Shown here: in pieces, positions 26,517 to 35,916 of the stretch
Position numbering within the stretch: position 1 is the first letter of the stretch
Layout of the letters: each line of letters begins with the position of its first letter
Assembly: GCF_003019255.1 (NCBI RefSeq)
Contig: NZ_CP027846.1
Coordinates: 248,001 to 312,000, forward strand
Direction of reading: 5' to 3'
Length of the DNA: 64,000 nt
Origin: Staphylococcus kloosii
GTDB lineage: Bacteria > Bacillota > Bacilli > Staphylococcales > Staphylococcaceae
Made by a program: the position numbers and the translations under genes
The notes under the pieces: generated by a model
Database searches by the model: none
What the model was told of the DNA's origin: nothing
Seen by the model: only the letters and a program-made list of their open reading frames with translations

Positions 26517-27233
26517 CTATTTTGTTAATGGTGATTTATTCGGCATACCTGGTTTTCTAGGATATTTTTTAGGTGTTAGACTTCGTTTTTCGAAAATCAT
26601 CATTTGTCGTTCACCAGCATCTTCTGGTAATTCATACGAAATCATTTGTTCTAGCTTACCACCGAAAATGCCAATACCAAATTTAGCATCATCTAATTCT
26701 TCATCACCTTTGGTCGATTTTAATGCTATAAATCGACCGCCTTTTTTAACAAGTGGTAAACATAACTCGCTTAACACTGAAAGTCGTGCAACGGCCCTCG
26801 CTGTCACAATATCATAAGACTCCCTGCAGTCTCCTTTACCGAATGTTTCAGCACGATCATGCACAAAGCTTACCTGCTCTAATTCTAGTTCAGCTGCTAA
26901 ATGATTTAAAAATTGAATACGCTTGTTTAAAGAATCAACAATTGTAACTTTCAACTCAGGGTAAACGATTTTTAATGGAATACTAGGAAAACCTGCACCA
27001 GCACCAACATCACAAACACTATAATCTTTATCCATATCAGTATAAAAACTCGGCGCTATTGAATCATAAAAATGTTTTAAATAAACGTCATGTTCGTCTG
27101 TGATACTCGTAAGATTCATTTTTTCATTCCATTCAACTAGCAGTTCATAATACTTTTGAAATTGCTGTTGCTGTTGTTCAGATAAAATTATATCTTGCTT
27201 TGCCAACTGGTCAGTTAACCATTGTATACTCAT
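26517..27233 (-). CDS. rsmG: 16S rRNA (guanine-N7)-methyltransferase RsmG
   Basis: A 238-aa SAM-dependent enzyme that methylates N7 of G527 (E. coli numbering) in 16S rRNA; its loss gives low-level streptomycin resistance. The SAM-binding motif is CDVGAGAGFPSIPLK, followed by VTIVDSLNKRIQFLNHLA and the conserved VTARAVARLSVL. The start is one base downstream of the mnmG stop. No damage seen. Confidence 0.95.
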   Translation of the reverse strand: MSIQWLTDQLAKQDIILSEQQQQQFQKYYELLVEWNEKMNLTSITDEHDVYLKHFYDSIAPSFYTDMDKDYSVCDVGAGAGFPSIPLKIVYPELKVTIVDSLNKRIQFLNHLAAELELEQVSFVHDRAETFGKGDCRESYDIVTARAVARLSVLSELCLPLVKKGGRFIALKSTKGDEELDDAKFGIGIFGGKLEQMISYELPEDAGERQMMIFEKRSLTPKKYPRKPGMPNKSPLTK

Positions 27234-27234
27234 G

Positions 27235-29112
27235 TTAATTATCCACCTTTTGGATTTTTCCTTGTTCTAAATACACTAATAAAATAGAAATATCTGCAGG
27301 ATTAACACCAGAAATACGTGATGCTTGGGCAATGTTTAATGGCTTAACTTCTTTAAGTTTTTCACGTGCTTCTGTCGCTAGGCTTTCTACTTTAGAATAA
27401 TCGATGTTTTCAGGAATTTTCTTCTCTTCCATGCGTTTTACTTTTTCAACTTGTTGTAATGATTTGTTGATATAACCTTCGTATTTAGTTTGAATTTCAA
27501 CTTGTTCCTCAACGTCTGCTGGTAACTTATGACTTTCTTCTAAAATATCTAAAATAATATCATAAGTCATTTCAGGACGACGTAATAATTCAATAGCTAA
27601 AATACCATCTTTTAGAATTGAACCACCGTGAGATTCAATTATTTCTTGTACGCGTTCATGTGGTTTAACACGGATTGACGCTAAACGATCTTGTTCGGCT
27701 TTAATTAAATCACGTTTTTCATTAAAACGTGCATAACGTTCTTCTGAAATCATGCCTAACTCATAACCTAAATCTGTTAAACGTAAATCTGCATTATCAT
27801 GACGTAATAGTAAACGATATTCGGCACGAGAAGTTAATAGACGATAAGGTTCGTTCGTACCTTTAGTTACTAAGTCATCGATAAGTACACCGATATATGC
27901 ATCAGAACGACTTAAGATTGTTTCTTCTTTACCAAGTACTCTGCCTGCTGCATTAATACCAGCCATAATACCTTGTCCAGCCGCTTCTTCATAACCAGAC
28001 GTACCGTTAATTTGACCAGCAGTATATAAGTTTTTAATTTTCTTAGTTTCTAATGTAGGCCATAGTTGTGTTGGTACAATCGCATCGTATTCGATAGCGT
28101 AACCTACACGCATCATATCAGCACGTTCTAAACCAGGAATTGTAGCTAACATTTGTCTTTGTACATGTTCAGGTAAACTTGTAGATAGTCCTTGGACATA
28201 TACTTCATTAGTTGAACGACCTTCTGGTTCTAAGAATAATTGGTGGCGTGGTTTATCATTGAAACGTACAAATTTATCTTCAATTGACGGACAGTATCTA
28301 GGACCCGTACCTTTAACCATGCCTGAATACATTGCTGAAAGATGTAAATTATCATCAATAACTTTATGCGTTTCTTCATTTGTGTAAGTTAACCAACATG
28401 GTAATTGATCTAATATATATTCAGTCGTCTCGAAACTAAACGCTCTACCTACATCATCACCTGGTTGAATTTCCGTTTTATCGTAATCGATTGTTTTAGC
28501 ATTAACACGTGGTGGCGTACCCGTTTTAAATCTAACAACTTCAAAACCTAAACCTCTTAAATTATCAGCTAATGTTACTGAAGGTAATTGGTGGTTTGGA
28601 CCACTTGAATATTTCATATTACCAAGAATAATTTCACCGCGTAAAAATGTACCTGTTGTTACGATAACTGCTTCTGCATAGTATTCTGAACCAATATTTG
28701 TGCGCACACCTTTGATTACTTCGTCTTCAATAATTAAATCGTCGACCATACCTTGCATTACTTCAAGATTATCTTCTTCTTCAATCACGCGTTTCATTTC
28801 TTGTTGATATAATACTTTATCCGCTTGTGCACGTAACGCACGTACTGCTGGACCTTTACCTGTGTTGAGCATACGCATTTGAATATGTGTACGGTCAATA
28901 GCTTTTGCCATTTGGCCACCTAATGCATCGATTTCACGAACAACAATACCTTTAGCCGGTCCACCAACTGATGGATTACAAGGCATAAACGCAATATTGT
29001 CTAAATTAATCGTTAACATTAACGTTTTTGCACCACGTCTAGCTGATGCTAAACCTGCTTCTATTCCAGCATGACCGGCTCCAATTACAATGACATCATA
29101 TTTTTGAGCCAT
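27235..29112 (-). CDS. mnmG: tRNA uridine-5-carboxymethylaminomethyl enzyme MnmG (GidA)
   Basis: A 625-aa FAD enzyme that, with MnmE, installs cmnm5 on U34 of tRNAs reading split codon boxes. The Rossmann FAD motif VIGAGHAGIEAGLASARRG is at the N-terminus. Signature stretches PCNPSVGGPAKGIVVREID and GQINGTSGYEEAAGQG are present, and a helical C-terminal domain binds MnmE and tRNA. AGGAGG lies eight bases before ATG. It follows mnmE by 16 bases. Confidence 0.96.
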   Translation of the reverse strand: MAQKYDVIVIGAGHAGIEAGLASARRGAKTLMLTINLDNIAFMPCNPSVGGPAKGIVVREIDALGGQMAKAIDRTHIQMRMLNTGKGPAVRALRAQADKVLYQQEMKRVIEEEDNLEVMQGMVDDLIIEDEVIKGVRTNIGSEYYAEAVIVTTGTFLRGEIILGNMKYSSGPNHQLPSVTLADNLRGLGFEVVRFKTGTPPRVNAKTIDYDKTEIQPGDDVGRAFSFETTEYILDQLPCWLTYTNEETHKVIDDNLHLSAMYSGMVKGTGPRYCPSIEDKFVRFNDKPRHQLFLEPEGRSTNEVYVQGLSTSLPEHVQRQMLATIPGLERADMMRVGYAIEYDAIVPTQLWPTLETKKIKNLYTAGQINGTSGYEEAAGQGIMAGINAAGRVLGKEETILSRSDAYIGVLIDDLVTKGTNEPYRLLTSRAEYRLLLRHDNADLRLTDLGYELGMISEERYARFNEKRDLIKAEQDRLASIRVKPHERVQEIIESHGGSILKDGILAIELLRRPEMTYDIILDILEESHKLPADVEEQVEIQTKYEGYINKSLQQVEKVKRMEEKKIPENIDYSKVESLATEAREKLKEVKPLNIAQASRISGVNPADISILLVYLEQGKIQKVDN

Positions 29113-29128
29113 AAGTTATTTCCTCCTT

Positions 29129-30511
29129 TTATTTTCCTAAGCAGAACTGACTAAATAATTGATCGATAAGTTCATCACTAGCCGATTCTCCAATAATTTC
29201 ACCTAAAATTTCCCAAGTTCTCGTCAGATCAATTTGTACCATATCCATAGGCACTCCTGATTCTGCTGCATCAATTGCATCTTGTATCGCATTACGTGCT
29301 TGCTTTAGTAACGAAATGTGGCGTGAATTTGAAACGTAAGTCATATCTTGGTTTTGCACGTCTCCACCAAAGAACAAGTCTCTAATTTGTATTTCTAATT
29401 CATCTATACCTTCTTGTTTTAACATTGAGGTTTCTATAAGAGGTGTCTCCCCTATCATCTCATGTACTTCATCTAAATCTAGATTTTGTTCTAAATCCAT
29501 CTTATTAATAATGACTATGGCGTCTTCATTTTTTATTACTTCATATAATTGTTTATCTTCATGTGTTAATGGTTCGTTATAATTTAAGACAAATAAGATT
29601 AAATCTGCTTCGCTAAGTGCTTTCCTAGAACGTTCTACGCCGATACGTTCAACAATATCTTCAGTATCTCTTATACCAGCTGTATCTACTAAACGAAGCG
29701 GAACGCCACGAACATTAACATATTCTTCTAAAGTATCTCGCGTCGTACCTGCCACTTCAGTTACGATAGCTTTATTATCTTGAATTAAGTTATTTAACAT
29801 CGAAGACTTACCTACATTAGGCTTTCCTACTATTACTGTAGATAGACCTTCACGCATTATCTTACCTTGCGTACCTGTATCTAGTAATTTATTAATCTCA
29901 CCTTTAATTTGTTGAGACTGATTAAGTAAAAATTCTGTCGTTGCGTCTTCGACATCGTCATATTCAGGATAATCAATATTCACTTCAACTTGTGCAAGGA
30001 TCTCGAGAATGGATTGACGCTGTCGCTTAATCATATCACTTAAACGGCCTTCAATTTGATTCATAGCGACTTTAGAAGCACGATCCGTCTTAGAACGTAT
30101 AAAATCCATAACCGCTTCAGCTTGAGATAAATCAATACGGCCATTTAAAAATGCTCTTTTCGTAAATTCACCAGGTTCTGCCATGCGTGCACCATGAGTC
30201 ATTGTTAATTCTAGTACGCGGTTAATAGTTAATATGCCGCCGTGACAGTTAATTTCTATTATATTCTCTCTCGTAAAAGTTTTCGGAGCACGTAATACAG
30301 AAACCATTACTTCTTCTACAACCTCATCTGTTTCTGGATCAATGATATGACCATAGTTAATCGTATGTGTTTGTGCATCAGCTAACTTTTGCTTACCACG
30401 GTACAATTTATCTGCTATTTCAATTGCGTTTACGCCTGATAAACGTACAATACCTATAGCACCCTCCCCCATCGGTGTAGAGATACTAGTAATCGTGTCT
30501 AATTCCATCAT
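29129..30511 (-). CDS. mnmE: tRNA modification GTPase MnmE (TrmE)
   Basis: A 460-aa protein. The N-terminal folate-binding domain is followed by a helical domain carrying an inserted G domain with G1 VGKPNVGKSSMLN, G3 DTAGIRDTEDIVERIG and G4 INKMD. The conserved C-terminal CLGK carries the catalytic Cys. It works with MnmG on U34 of tRNA. Two ATGs in tandem (30511 and 30508) follow AAGGAGG, and either could start. In staphylococci rnpA lies directly upstream without yidC/jag, as here. Confidence 0.96.
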   Translation of the reverse strand: MMELDTITSISTPMGEGAIGIVRLSGVNAIEIADKLYRGKQKLADAQTHTINYGHIIDPETDEVVEEVMVSVLRAPKTFTRENIIEINCHGGILTINRVLELTMTHGARMAEPGEFTKRAFLNGRIDLSQAEAVMDFIRSKTDRASKVAMNQIEGRLSDMIKRQRQSILEILAQVEVNIDYPEYDDVEDATTEFLLNQSQQIKGEINKLLDTGTQGKIMREGLSTVIVGKPNVGKSSMLNNLIQDNKAIVTEVAGTTRDTLEEYVNVRGVPLRLVDTAGIRDTEDIVERIGVERSRKALSEADLILFVLNYNEPLTHEDKQLYEVIKNEDAIVIINKMDLEQNLDLDEVHEMIGETPLIETSMLKQEGIDELEIQIRDLFFGGDVQNQDMTYVSNSRHISLLKQARNAIQDAIDAAESGVPMDMVQIDLTRTWEILGEIIGESASDELIDQLFSQFCLGK

Positions 30512-30646
30512 CCTTCTCGCCTCCTTATCACATAATTTATTACTGTAATATTGTAAAGATTTTCTTTAGAAAAAGCTAACATATTGACTGTTAATTAATC
30601 AGTTAGTCTTCGGTTTGTCTGAAGTAAGACATGCGACAGTCTAAAA

Positions 30647-30994
30647 TCACTTAATCTTTTTGTTGAATACTTTAGCTATTTTAAGCACGTGTTCTAAGCT
30701 TGATTGCATTTCTAATGTAGTCATATTTTTAGCTGGCTGCCTTGCAATAACTATTATGTCTACAGGAATAATATCGTCTTTATGTATTTTAAAGTTCTCT
30801 CTTATTCCCCTCTTTATTCTATTTCTCACAACAGCATTACCTAACTTCTTAGATACACTTATACCTAGCCTAAAATGTTCCAACTCTTGTTTGTGTTTAA
30901 TATATACAACAAACTGCTTATTTGCGACAGATTTTCCATTTTTATAAATAAACTGGAAATCCTTATTTCTTTTAATACGATAAGCTTTTTCCAC
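30647..30994 (-). CDS. rnpA: Ribonuclease P protein component
   Basis: A 115-aa basic protein that aids the RNase P RNA in trimming tRNA 5' leaders. It opens MEKAYRIKRNKDFQFIYKNG and has the family signature RNRIKRGIRENFK. The start is GTG 30994. It lies 162 bases after rpmH, the standard order at bacterial origins. Confidence 0.95.
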   Translation of the reverse strand: MEKAYRIKRNKDFQFIYKNGKSVANKQFVVYIKHKQELEHFRLGISVSKKLGNAVVRNRIKRGIRENFKIHKDDIIPVDIIVIARQPAKNMTTLEMQSSLEHVLKIAKVFNKKIK

Positions 30995-31125
30995 TCACAA
31001 TCACTCGCCCGTCCATATCTTCAATTAAAAATTATATATCAAATATTAACTACTCGTTATATTTAATCTTCATTATATAGTCGTATAATAACAAAATTCT
31101 AATCACTGAAACAGCTAATTAAAAC

Positions 31126-31158
31126 CAAAAAAAAGACCACTGATGAGTCAGTGATCTT
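31126..31158 (-). terminator. Hairpin at the 3' end of rpmH
   Basis: AAGACCACTGA and TCAGTGATCTT form an 11-base stem with one mismatch. On the minus strand it is followed by a T-run (TTTTTTTTGG). It lies between rpmH and rnpA and may allow partial read-through. Confidence 0.75.
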
Positions 31159-31294
31159 ATGCAGATAAAACTTTACGGCCTTTACGACGACGACGTGCTA
31201 AGACTTTACGTCCGTTTTTAGTGCTCATGCGTTTTCTGAAACCATGAACTTTACTATGTTTACGTTTATTTGGTTGATAAGTACGTTTTACCAT
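31157..31294 (-). CDS. rpmH: 50S ribosomal protein L34
   Basis: A 45-aa, highly basic protein from [20 protein letters not shown] to [10 protein letters not shown]. This is the L34 sequence seen in essentially all bacteria at this place beside dnaA. GGAGGTG lies seven bases before ATG. Confidence 0.97.
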
Positions 31295-31639
31295 GCAAAA
31301 ACACCTCCATCTTTATTCAGTTATCTAACTATTATATAGATAAATTAAGTATACGTTTCTGCTAATTAGTCTTGATTTAACTCTACTAATTTCTAGTCAT
31401 AATTCAAGCAACTACTAAAATATAACAAATTCTAATTTATAAAGCAAGCACAATTTTAATTGATCAATTGAGTCACTATGGCTCAAATACTCTCTATTAA
31501 ATGTTGCATTGCAGAAAAACCGAACGTTCAAACCTCGAATTAACAGCATTTTTAAATACACGAACATTATTATTCATTTTCCATACAAATAATATACTTT
31601 ATTTCCCAAACTGTAGTAAACAGTAAAATAGGGTTTATT

Positions 31640-31950
31640 TTGATTTATCCACTTATACACAATTCTAAATGGAAAAACTGTGGATAATATGTTACATTTT
31701 CACAAGTTATTCGGATATTTACTAACATATTCACAGCCATTTGACAGGTTACGCTGTTAAAAAGTATAATTATGTGGATAAGTCATCAAATATTGATAGA
31801 TATAGGGTTTATTTTATTAGATTATGTACAAAAAGCTGTGTATAAATCATGATATGTGAAAAGTTATCCACTGATTGTTATTAACTTGTGGATAATTATC
31901 AACATGTTGTGATTATTTTTATCCACGTATGTGTTTTCTGTGTATAAGTC
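31640..31950. other. oriC, upstream DnaA-box cluster (incA/B part)
   Basis: DnaA boxes matching TTATNCACA on either strand lie at 31653-31661, 31679-31687, 31773-31781, 31837-31845, 31887-31895 and 31939-31947. One-mismatch boxes lie at 31645-31653, 31864-31872 and 31919-31927. The surrounding 600 bases between rpmH and dnaA are AT-rich and non-coding. Several boxes overlap the dnaA promoter and leader, so DnaA should repress its own gene. Confidence 0.9.
31741..31770 (+). promoter_or_regulatory. dnaA promoter
   Basis: TTGACA (31741-31746), an 18-base spacer and TATAAT (31765-31770) form a near-ideal sigma-A promoter. A DnaA box starts three bases after the -10. Confidence 0.8.
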
Positions 31951-31980
31951 GAAAATTTATGGAATATGGAGTTAGTTATT

Positions 31981-33336
31981 ATGTCAGAACAAGAAATCTG
32001 GGAGAAAGTACTTTCATTAGCTCGAGAAGAAATTAGTGAAACAAGTTACACTACATTTTTAAAAGATACTGAAATTCACGCTTTACGTGATAATGAAGCT
32101 ATTATCGTGACAGACGAGGATTTCGTAGCTAATTGGTTAAATACGAAATATGCTGAAATAGTCCAATCATTACTATATAAAACGATTGGAGAAGAAGTTA
32201 CACCAAAATTCTATTCAAAAAATCAACTTGAATCGATGGACGACAAACCAACTGTTGTCGATAAAGAGGAAAAAAAGCAGCCACAAAGTGTTGATATAGC
32301 AACGGTGAGTGGAGAACAATTTAACACACATAATACGTTTGATACTTTCGTAATTGGACCTGGGAACAGATTCCCGCATGCTGCAAGTTTGGCAGTAGCC
32401 GAAGCACCAGCTCAAGCATATAATCCATTATTTATTTATGGGGGCGTTGGACTAGGTAAAACCCATCTAATGCATGCCATTGGACATTATGTTTTGGCCA
32501 ACAATCCAAATGCAAAAGTAATCTATACATCAAGCGAAAAATTTACGAACGAGTTCATTAAATCTATTCGTGATAACGAAACAGAACGATTTAGAGAAAA
32601 GTATAGAAACATTGATGTATTGCTAATAGATGATATTCAATTTATTCAAAATAAAGAACAAACTCAAGAAGAATTTTTCCATACTTTTAATGAACTTCAT
32701 CAAGCTAATAAACAAATTGTTATTTCTAGTGATCGACCACCTAAAGAAATTTCAAAACTTGAAGATCGTTTACGTTCACGTTTCGAATGGGGACTAATTG
32801 TTGATATTACGCCTCCTGATTACGAAACAAGAATGGCAATATTGCAAAAGAAAATAGAGGAAGAGAACTTAAATATACCGACAGAAGCATTAACTTATAT
32901 TGCAAATCAAATTCAATCAAATATTCGTGAGCTTGAAGGGGCGTTAACACGTGTACTCGCATTTTCAAAACTACACGGCCAATCAATAACTACTGAATTA
33001 ACTGCTGAAGCACTTAAAGATATTATTCAAGCACCTAAATCTAAAAAGATTACGATTCAGGATATTCAAAAAGTTGTCGGTGACTATTATAGCGTACGTA
33101 TCGAAGACTTTAGTGCCAAAAAACGTACTAAATCTATCGCCTATCCACGACAAATAGCAATGTATTTATCACGCGAATTAACCGATTTTTCACTCCCTAA
33201 AATTGGGGAAGAATTTGGCGGCCGTGACCACACAACTGTTATTCACGCTCATGAAAAAATTAGCAACGACACAAAAAATGATCCAACTTTTAAACAAGAA
33301 GTAGAAAATCTTGAAAAAGAAATAAGAAATCAATAA
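31981..33336 (+). CDS. dnaA: Chromosomal replication initiator DnaA
   Basis: A 451-aa initiator that binds DnaA boxes and opens the origin. Domain I is the N-terminal 80 residues, beginning MSEQEIWEKVLSLAREEISE. Domain II is a short variable linker (residues about 85-110). Domain III is the AAA+ module with Walker A GGVGLGKTHLMHA, Walker B LLIDDIQFI and the Arg-finger region SRFEWGL. Domain IV holds the box-recognition signature GRDHTTVIHAHEKI. The start is ATG 31981, after TATGGAG; an upstream in-frame ATG at 31966 overlaps that ribosome site. Confidence 0.97.
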   Translation: MSEQEIWEKVLSLAREEISETSYTTFLKDTEIHALRDNEAIIVTDEDFVANWLNTKYAEIVQSLLYKTIGEEVTPKFYSKNQLESMDDKPTVVDKEEKKQPQSVDIATVSGEQFNTHNTFDTFVIGPGNRFPHAASLAVAEAPAQAYNPLFIYGGVGLGKTHLMHAIGHYVLANNPNAKVIYTSSEKFTNEFIKSIRDNETERFREKYRNIDVLLIDDIQFIQNKEQTQEEFFHTFNELHQANKQIVISSDRPPKEISKLEDRLRSRFEWGLIVDITPPDYETRMAILQKKIEEENLNIPTEALTYIANQIQSNIRELEGALTRVLAFSKLHGQSITTELTAEALKDIIQAPKSKKITIQDIQKVVGDYYSVRIEDFSAKKRTKSIAYPRQIAMYLSRELTDFSLPKIGEEFGGRDHTTVIHAHEKISNDTKNDPTFKQEVENLEKEIRNQ

Positions 33337-33412
33337 AAAACTGTACTAATACAGATTAAAAATACCTGTTATGAGGAATAAAAATAGCGTATTATTAATT
33401 TTGTTATCTGTG

Positions 33413-33560
33413 GGTAATGTGAATAAGTCATACACAGTGTACACAGTTTATCCACACAAGCTAAACTTTGTCACCAAAAAGATTATTAGACTTATCCACT
33501 AATTCACAGGCCCTACTACTATTACTACGGTTTTAAAACCTATATAATTTATATATAAAC
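33413..33560. other. oriC, downstream part with DnaA-trio unwinding element
   Basis: Boxes TGTGAATAA (33418-33426), TTATCCACA (33448-33456) and TTATCCACT (33492-33500) lead into a short GC-rich stretch. A trinucleotide series follows, CTA CTA CTA TTA CTA at 33513-33527, then an AT-only stretch to about 33558. This is the order box, GC cluster, DnaA-trio and AT-rich element known for the B. subtilis basal unwinding system, so strand opening most likely starts here. Confidence 0.85.
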
Positions 33561-33584
33561 GACTGGAAGGAGTTTAAATTAAAG

Positions 33585-34715
33585 ATGGAATTCACTATTA
33601 GAAGAGACTATTTCATAAACCAACTTAATGATGCACTAAAAGCCATCTCACCAAGAACAACATTACCAATATTAACTGGTATTAAAATTGACACTAAAGA
33701 AAACGACGTAATACTTACAGGTTCTGATTCAGAAATATCTATCGAAATTACAATACCTAAACAAGTTGATGGAGGAGATATTGTTACTATTGCTGAAACA
33801 GGTTCAGTCGTATTACCAGGCCGCTTCTTCGTTGATATCATTAAAAAACTTCCAGGCAAAGAAGTAAAATTATCAACAAATGACCAATTCCAAACGTTAA
33901 TTACTTCAGGTCATTCTGAATTTAATTTAAGTGGTTTAGATCCAGATCAATATCCTTTACTACCGGAAGTATCACGCGAAGATGCTATCCAATTATCAGT
34001 AAAAGTCTTAAAAAACATCATTGCACAAACAAATTTCGCAGTGTCCACCTCAGAAACACGCCCAGTACTAACTGGTGTGAACTGGCTTATACAAGATAAT
34101 GAATTAATATGCACTGCTACTGACTCACACCGCTTGGCAGTAAGAAAAGTGGGCTTAGAAGAAGATAGCGAAAATAAAAATGTCATCATTCCAGGTAAGG
34201 CATTATCTGAATTAAATAAAATTATGAGTGACAGCGATGATGATATAGATATATTCTTCGCATCCAACCAAGTATTATTCAAAGTTGGTAATGTGAACTT
34301 TATTTCACGCTTATTAGAAGGTCATTATCCAGATACTTCTCGCTTATTCCCAGAGAACTTTGAAATCAAATTAGGCGTAAACAACGGTGAATTTTATCAT
34401 GCTATTGATCGTGCTTCTTTATTAGCAAGAGAAGGCGGCAATAACGTTATTAAATTAAGTACTGGTAATGAATTAGTCGAATTATCATCAACTTCACCAG
34501 AAATAGGTACCGTAAAAGAAGAAGTAGAGGCAAGTAATGTAGATGGTGGCAACTTAAAAATTTCTTTCAACTCTAAATACATGATGGATGCACTAAAAGC
34601 CATCGATAATGACGAGGTTGAAGTTGAATTTTTCGGCACAATGAAACCATTTATTTTAAAACCTAAAGACGATGATTCAGTAACACAATTGATTTTACCA
34701 ATCAGAACTTATTAA
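33585..34715 (+). CDS. dnaN: DNA polymerase III beta subunit (sliding clamp)
   Basis: A 376-aa ring-forming clamp with three repeated DnaN folds. It opens MEFTIRRDYFINQLNDALKA, has VLTGVNWLIQDNELICTATD in the middle domain, and ends in LILPIRTY as expected. GGAAGGAG lies upstream of ATG. A strong terminator follows, so dnaN is uncoupled from yaaA-recF here. Confidence 0.97.
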   Translation: MEFTIRRDYFINQLNDALKAISPRTTLPILTGIKIDTKENDVILTGSDSEISIEITIPKQVDGGDIVTIAETGSVVLPGRFFVDIIKKLPGKEVKLSTNDQFQTLITSGHSEFNLSGLDPDQYPLLPEVSREDAIQLSVKVLKNIIAQTNFAVSTSETRPVLTGVNWLIQDNELICTATDSHRLAVRKVGLEEDSENKNVIIPGKALSELNKIMSDSDDDIDIFFASNQVLFKVGNVNFISRLLEGHYPDTSRLFPENFEIKLGVNNGEFYHAIDRASLLAREGGNNVIKLSTGNELVELSSTSPEIGTVKEEVEASNVDGGNLKISFNSKYMMDALKAIDNDEVEVEFFGTMKPFILKPKDDDSVTQLILPIRTY

Positions 34716-34728
34716 TTTGAAATAAATC

Positions 34729-34768
34729 ATAGCGCTTCGAAGTTAACACTTTGGAGTGCTATTTTTTT
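34729..34768 (+). terminator. Terminator after dnaN
   Basis: ATAGCGCTTCGAAG and CTTTGGAGTGCTAT form an imperfect stem followed by seven T residues. Confidence 0.85.
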
Positions 34769-34841
34769 GCGTTTTTTAGAGTAAATCGGGGCACTATAAC
34801 GTGTAACTAGTAAAATAAGTTATTAAAGTTGGTGATTTTAA

Positions 34842-35537
34842 TTGTATTCTAGAAAACGAGTTACTTTTTTGTTGAGTTTTATAGCCGTCATTTTAGCAGC
34901 GGTTGTCATCTTTCAATCCAAACAGCATTTAAATTTAAACAAAGAAGGTAAACGCTTGGCCCAAGCGATTAATACGACAAAGCAGGTAATTCCATCATGG
35001 GGACATAACAAAGCAAGTGTGACAATAACGCAATTTGGTAATTATTTATGCTCGCACTGTAAACAATTTGATCGTGATATCGTTTTGCGATTAGAAAAAG
35101 ATTTTAAAAATAATCCACAGGTACAATTTCAATACATAGACGTACCATTCTCCAATGAAATATCAAATATTAATTCTAACGTGTCTCAGAAGCTATATAC
35201 GCTTAATAAATATAAATATTGGGATTTACATCACAAAATATTTACTGCTTCTCCAAAAGCCTCTGAATTAAATAAAACAACTACAGCTCATTATCAACAA
35301 CATTTATTACCACTCATAGATCAACTGAAATTAGATCACGAAGCTGCTCAAACATTGCAAGAGTTAATTAAAAAACCGAAAGCACTGAATCATCGTCAAG
35401 GGTTAGCACATCAACTTAATATAGACCATGTACCGGTGTTATATATTAACCAAAAACGTATCGAAAATATTACAGACTACAAAGCAATTAAAAGAGAGAT
35501 AATTACCGCATTGAACAATACGACAAAAAATCGTTGA
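34842..35537 (+). CDS. DsbA-like thiol-disulfide oxidoreductase, membrane-anchored
   Basis: A 231-aa protein. The N-terminal signal anchor RVTFLLSFIAVILAAVVIF is followed by a thioredoxin_4 domain with the redox motif LCSHCKQFD. The DsbA-type helical insert is in the middle, and the cis-Pro loop is HVPVLYINQ. It should form or exchange disulfides in proteins outside the membrane. The start is TTG 34842 after GGTGA. In S. aureus dnaN is followed directly by yaaA, so this gene is an addition at the origin; it has its own terminator-bounded space. The resemblance is to BdbD/DsbA; the partner protein is unknown. Confidence 0.8.
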   Translation: MYSRKRVTFLLSFIAVILAAVVIFQSKQHLNLNKEGKRLAQAINTTKQVIPSWGHNKASVTITQFGNYLCSHCKQFDRDIVLRLEKDFKNNPQVQFQYIDVPFSNEISNINSNVSQKLYTLNKYKYWDLHHKIFTASPKASELNKTTTAHYQQHLLPLIDQLKLDHEAAQTLQELIKKPKALNHRQGLAHQLNIDHVPVLYINQKRIENITDYKAIKREIITALNNTTKNR

Positions 35538-35691
35538 AATACAGTAAAAATTAATGTTTTCAGCGCATATTTAGCACACTAAATTAAAATTCAAAATAAC
35601 TATTCATTTTAGCCTTGTTTTACATGAAATTTTGCTTAAAAAAAGGTATAATAAGTAGATGACCTTAAAGAAATGAAATGGAGTGATTGAT

Positions 35692-35916
35692 TTGGTTGAA
35701 GAAATAGTTGTTGATGGTGACATCACTTTAGGACAATTTCTCAAAACTGAAGGTATTATCGAATCTGGAGGCCAAGCTAAATGGTTTTTAAATGAATTCG
35801 AAGTATTTCTTAACGACGAGCTAGAGACACGTCGTGGTAAAAAGCTGAACCACCAAGATAGAATAGATATACCGGAAGTAGGTTCATTTCTCATTTTACA
35901 TCAAGGTGCAGAATGA
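35692..35916 (+). CDS. yaaA: S4-domain protein YaaA
   Basis: A 74-aa S4-like RNA-binding protein of unknown precise role: DGDITLGQFLKTEGIIESGG then WFLNEFEVFLNDELETRRGK. I choose TTG 35692, eight bases after GGAG; a GTG at 35683 overlaps that site. Its stop overlaps the recF start (ATGA), so the two are translationally coupled, as in other Firmicutes. Confidence 0.9.
   Translation: MVEEIVVDGDITLGQFLKTEGIIESGGQAKWFLNEFEVFLNDELETRRGKKLNHQDRIDIPEVGSFLILHQGAE

Noticed and set aside
27370..27385. Second parS-like sequence around TTTTTCACGTGCTTC in mnmG
   Set aside because: Only the CACGTG core fits; five outer positions of the parS consensus mismatch.
35683..35691. GTG 35683 as start of yaaA
   Set aside because: It overlaps the GGAG ribosome site; TTG 35692 has the correct spacing and matches the usual YaaA length.
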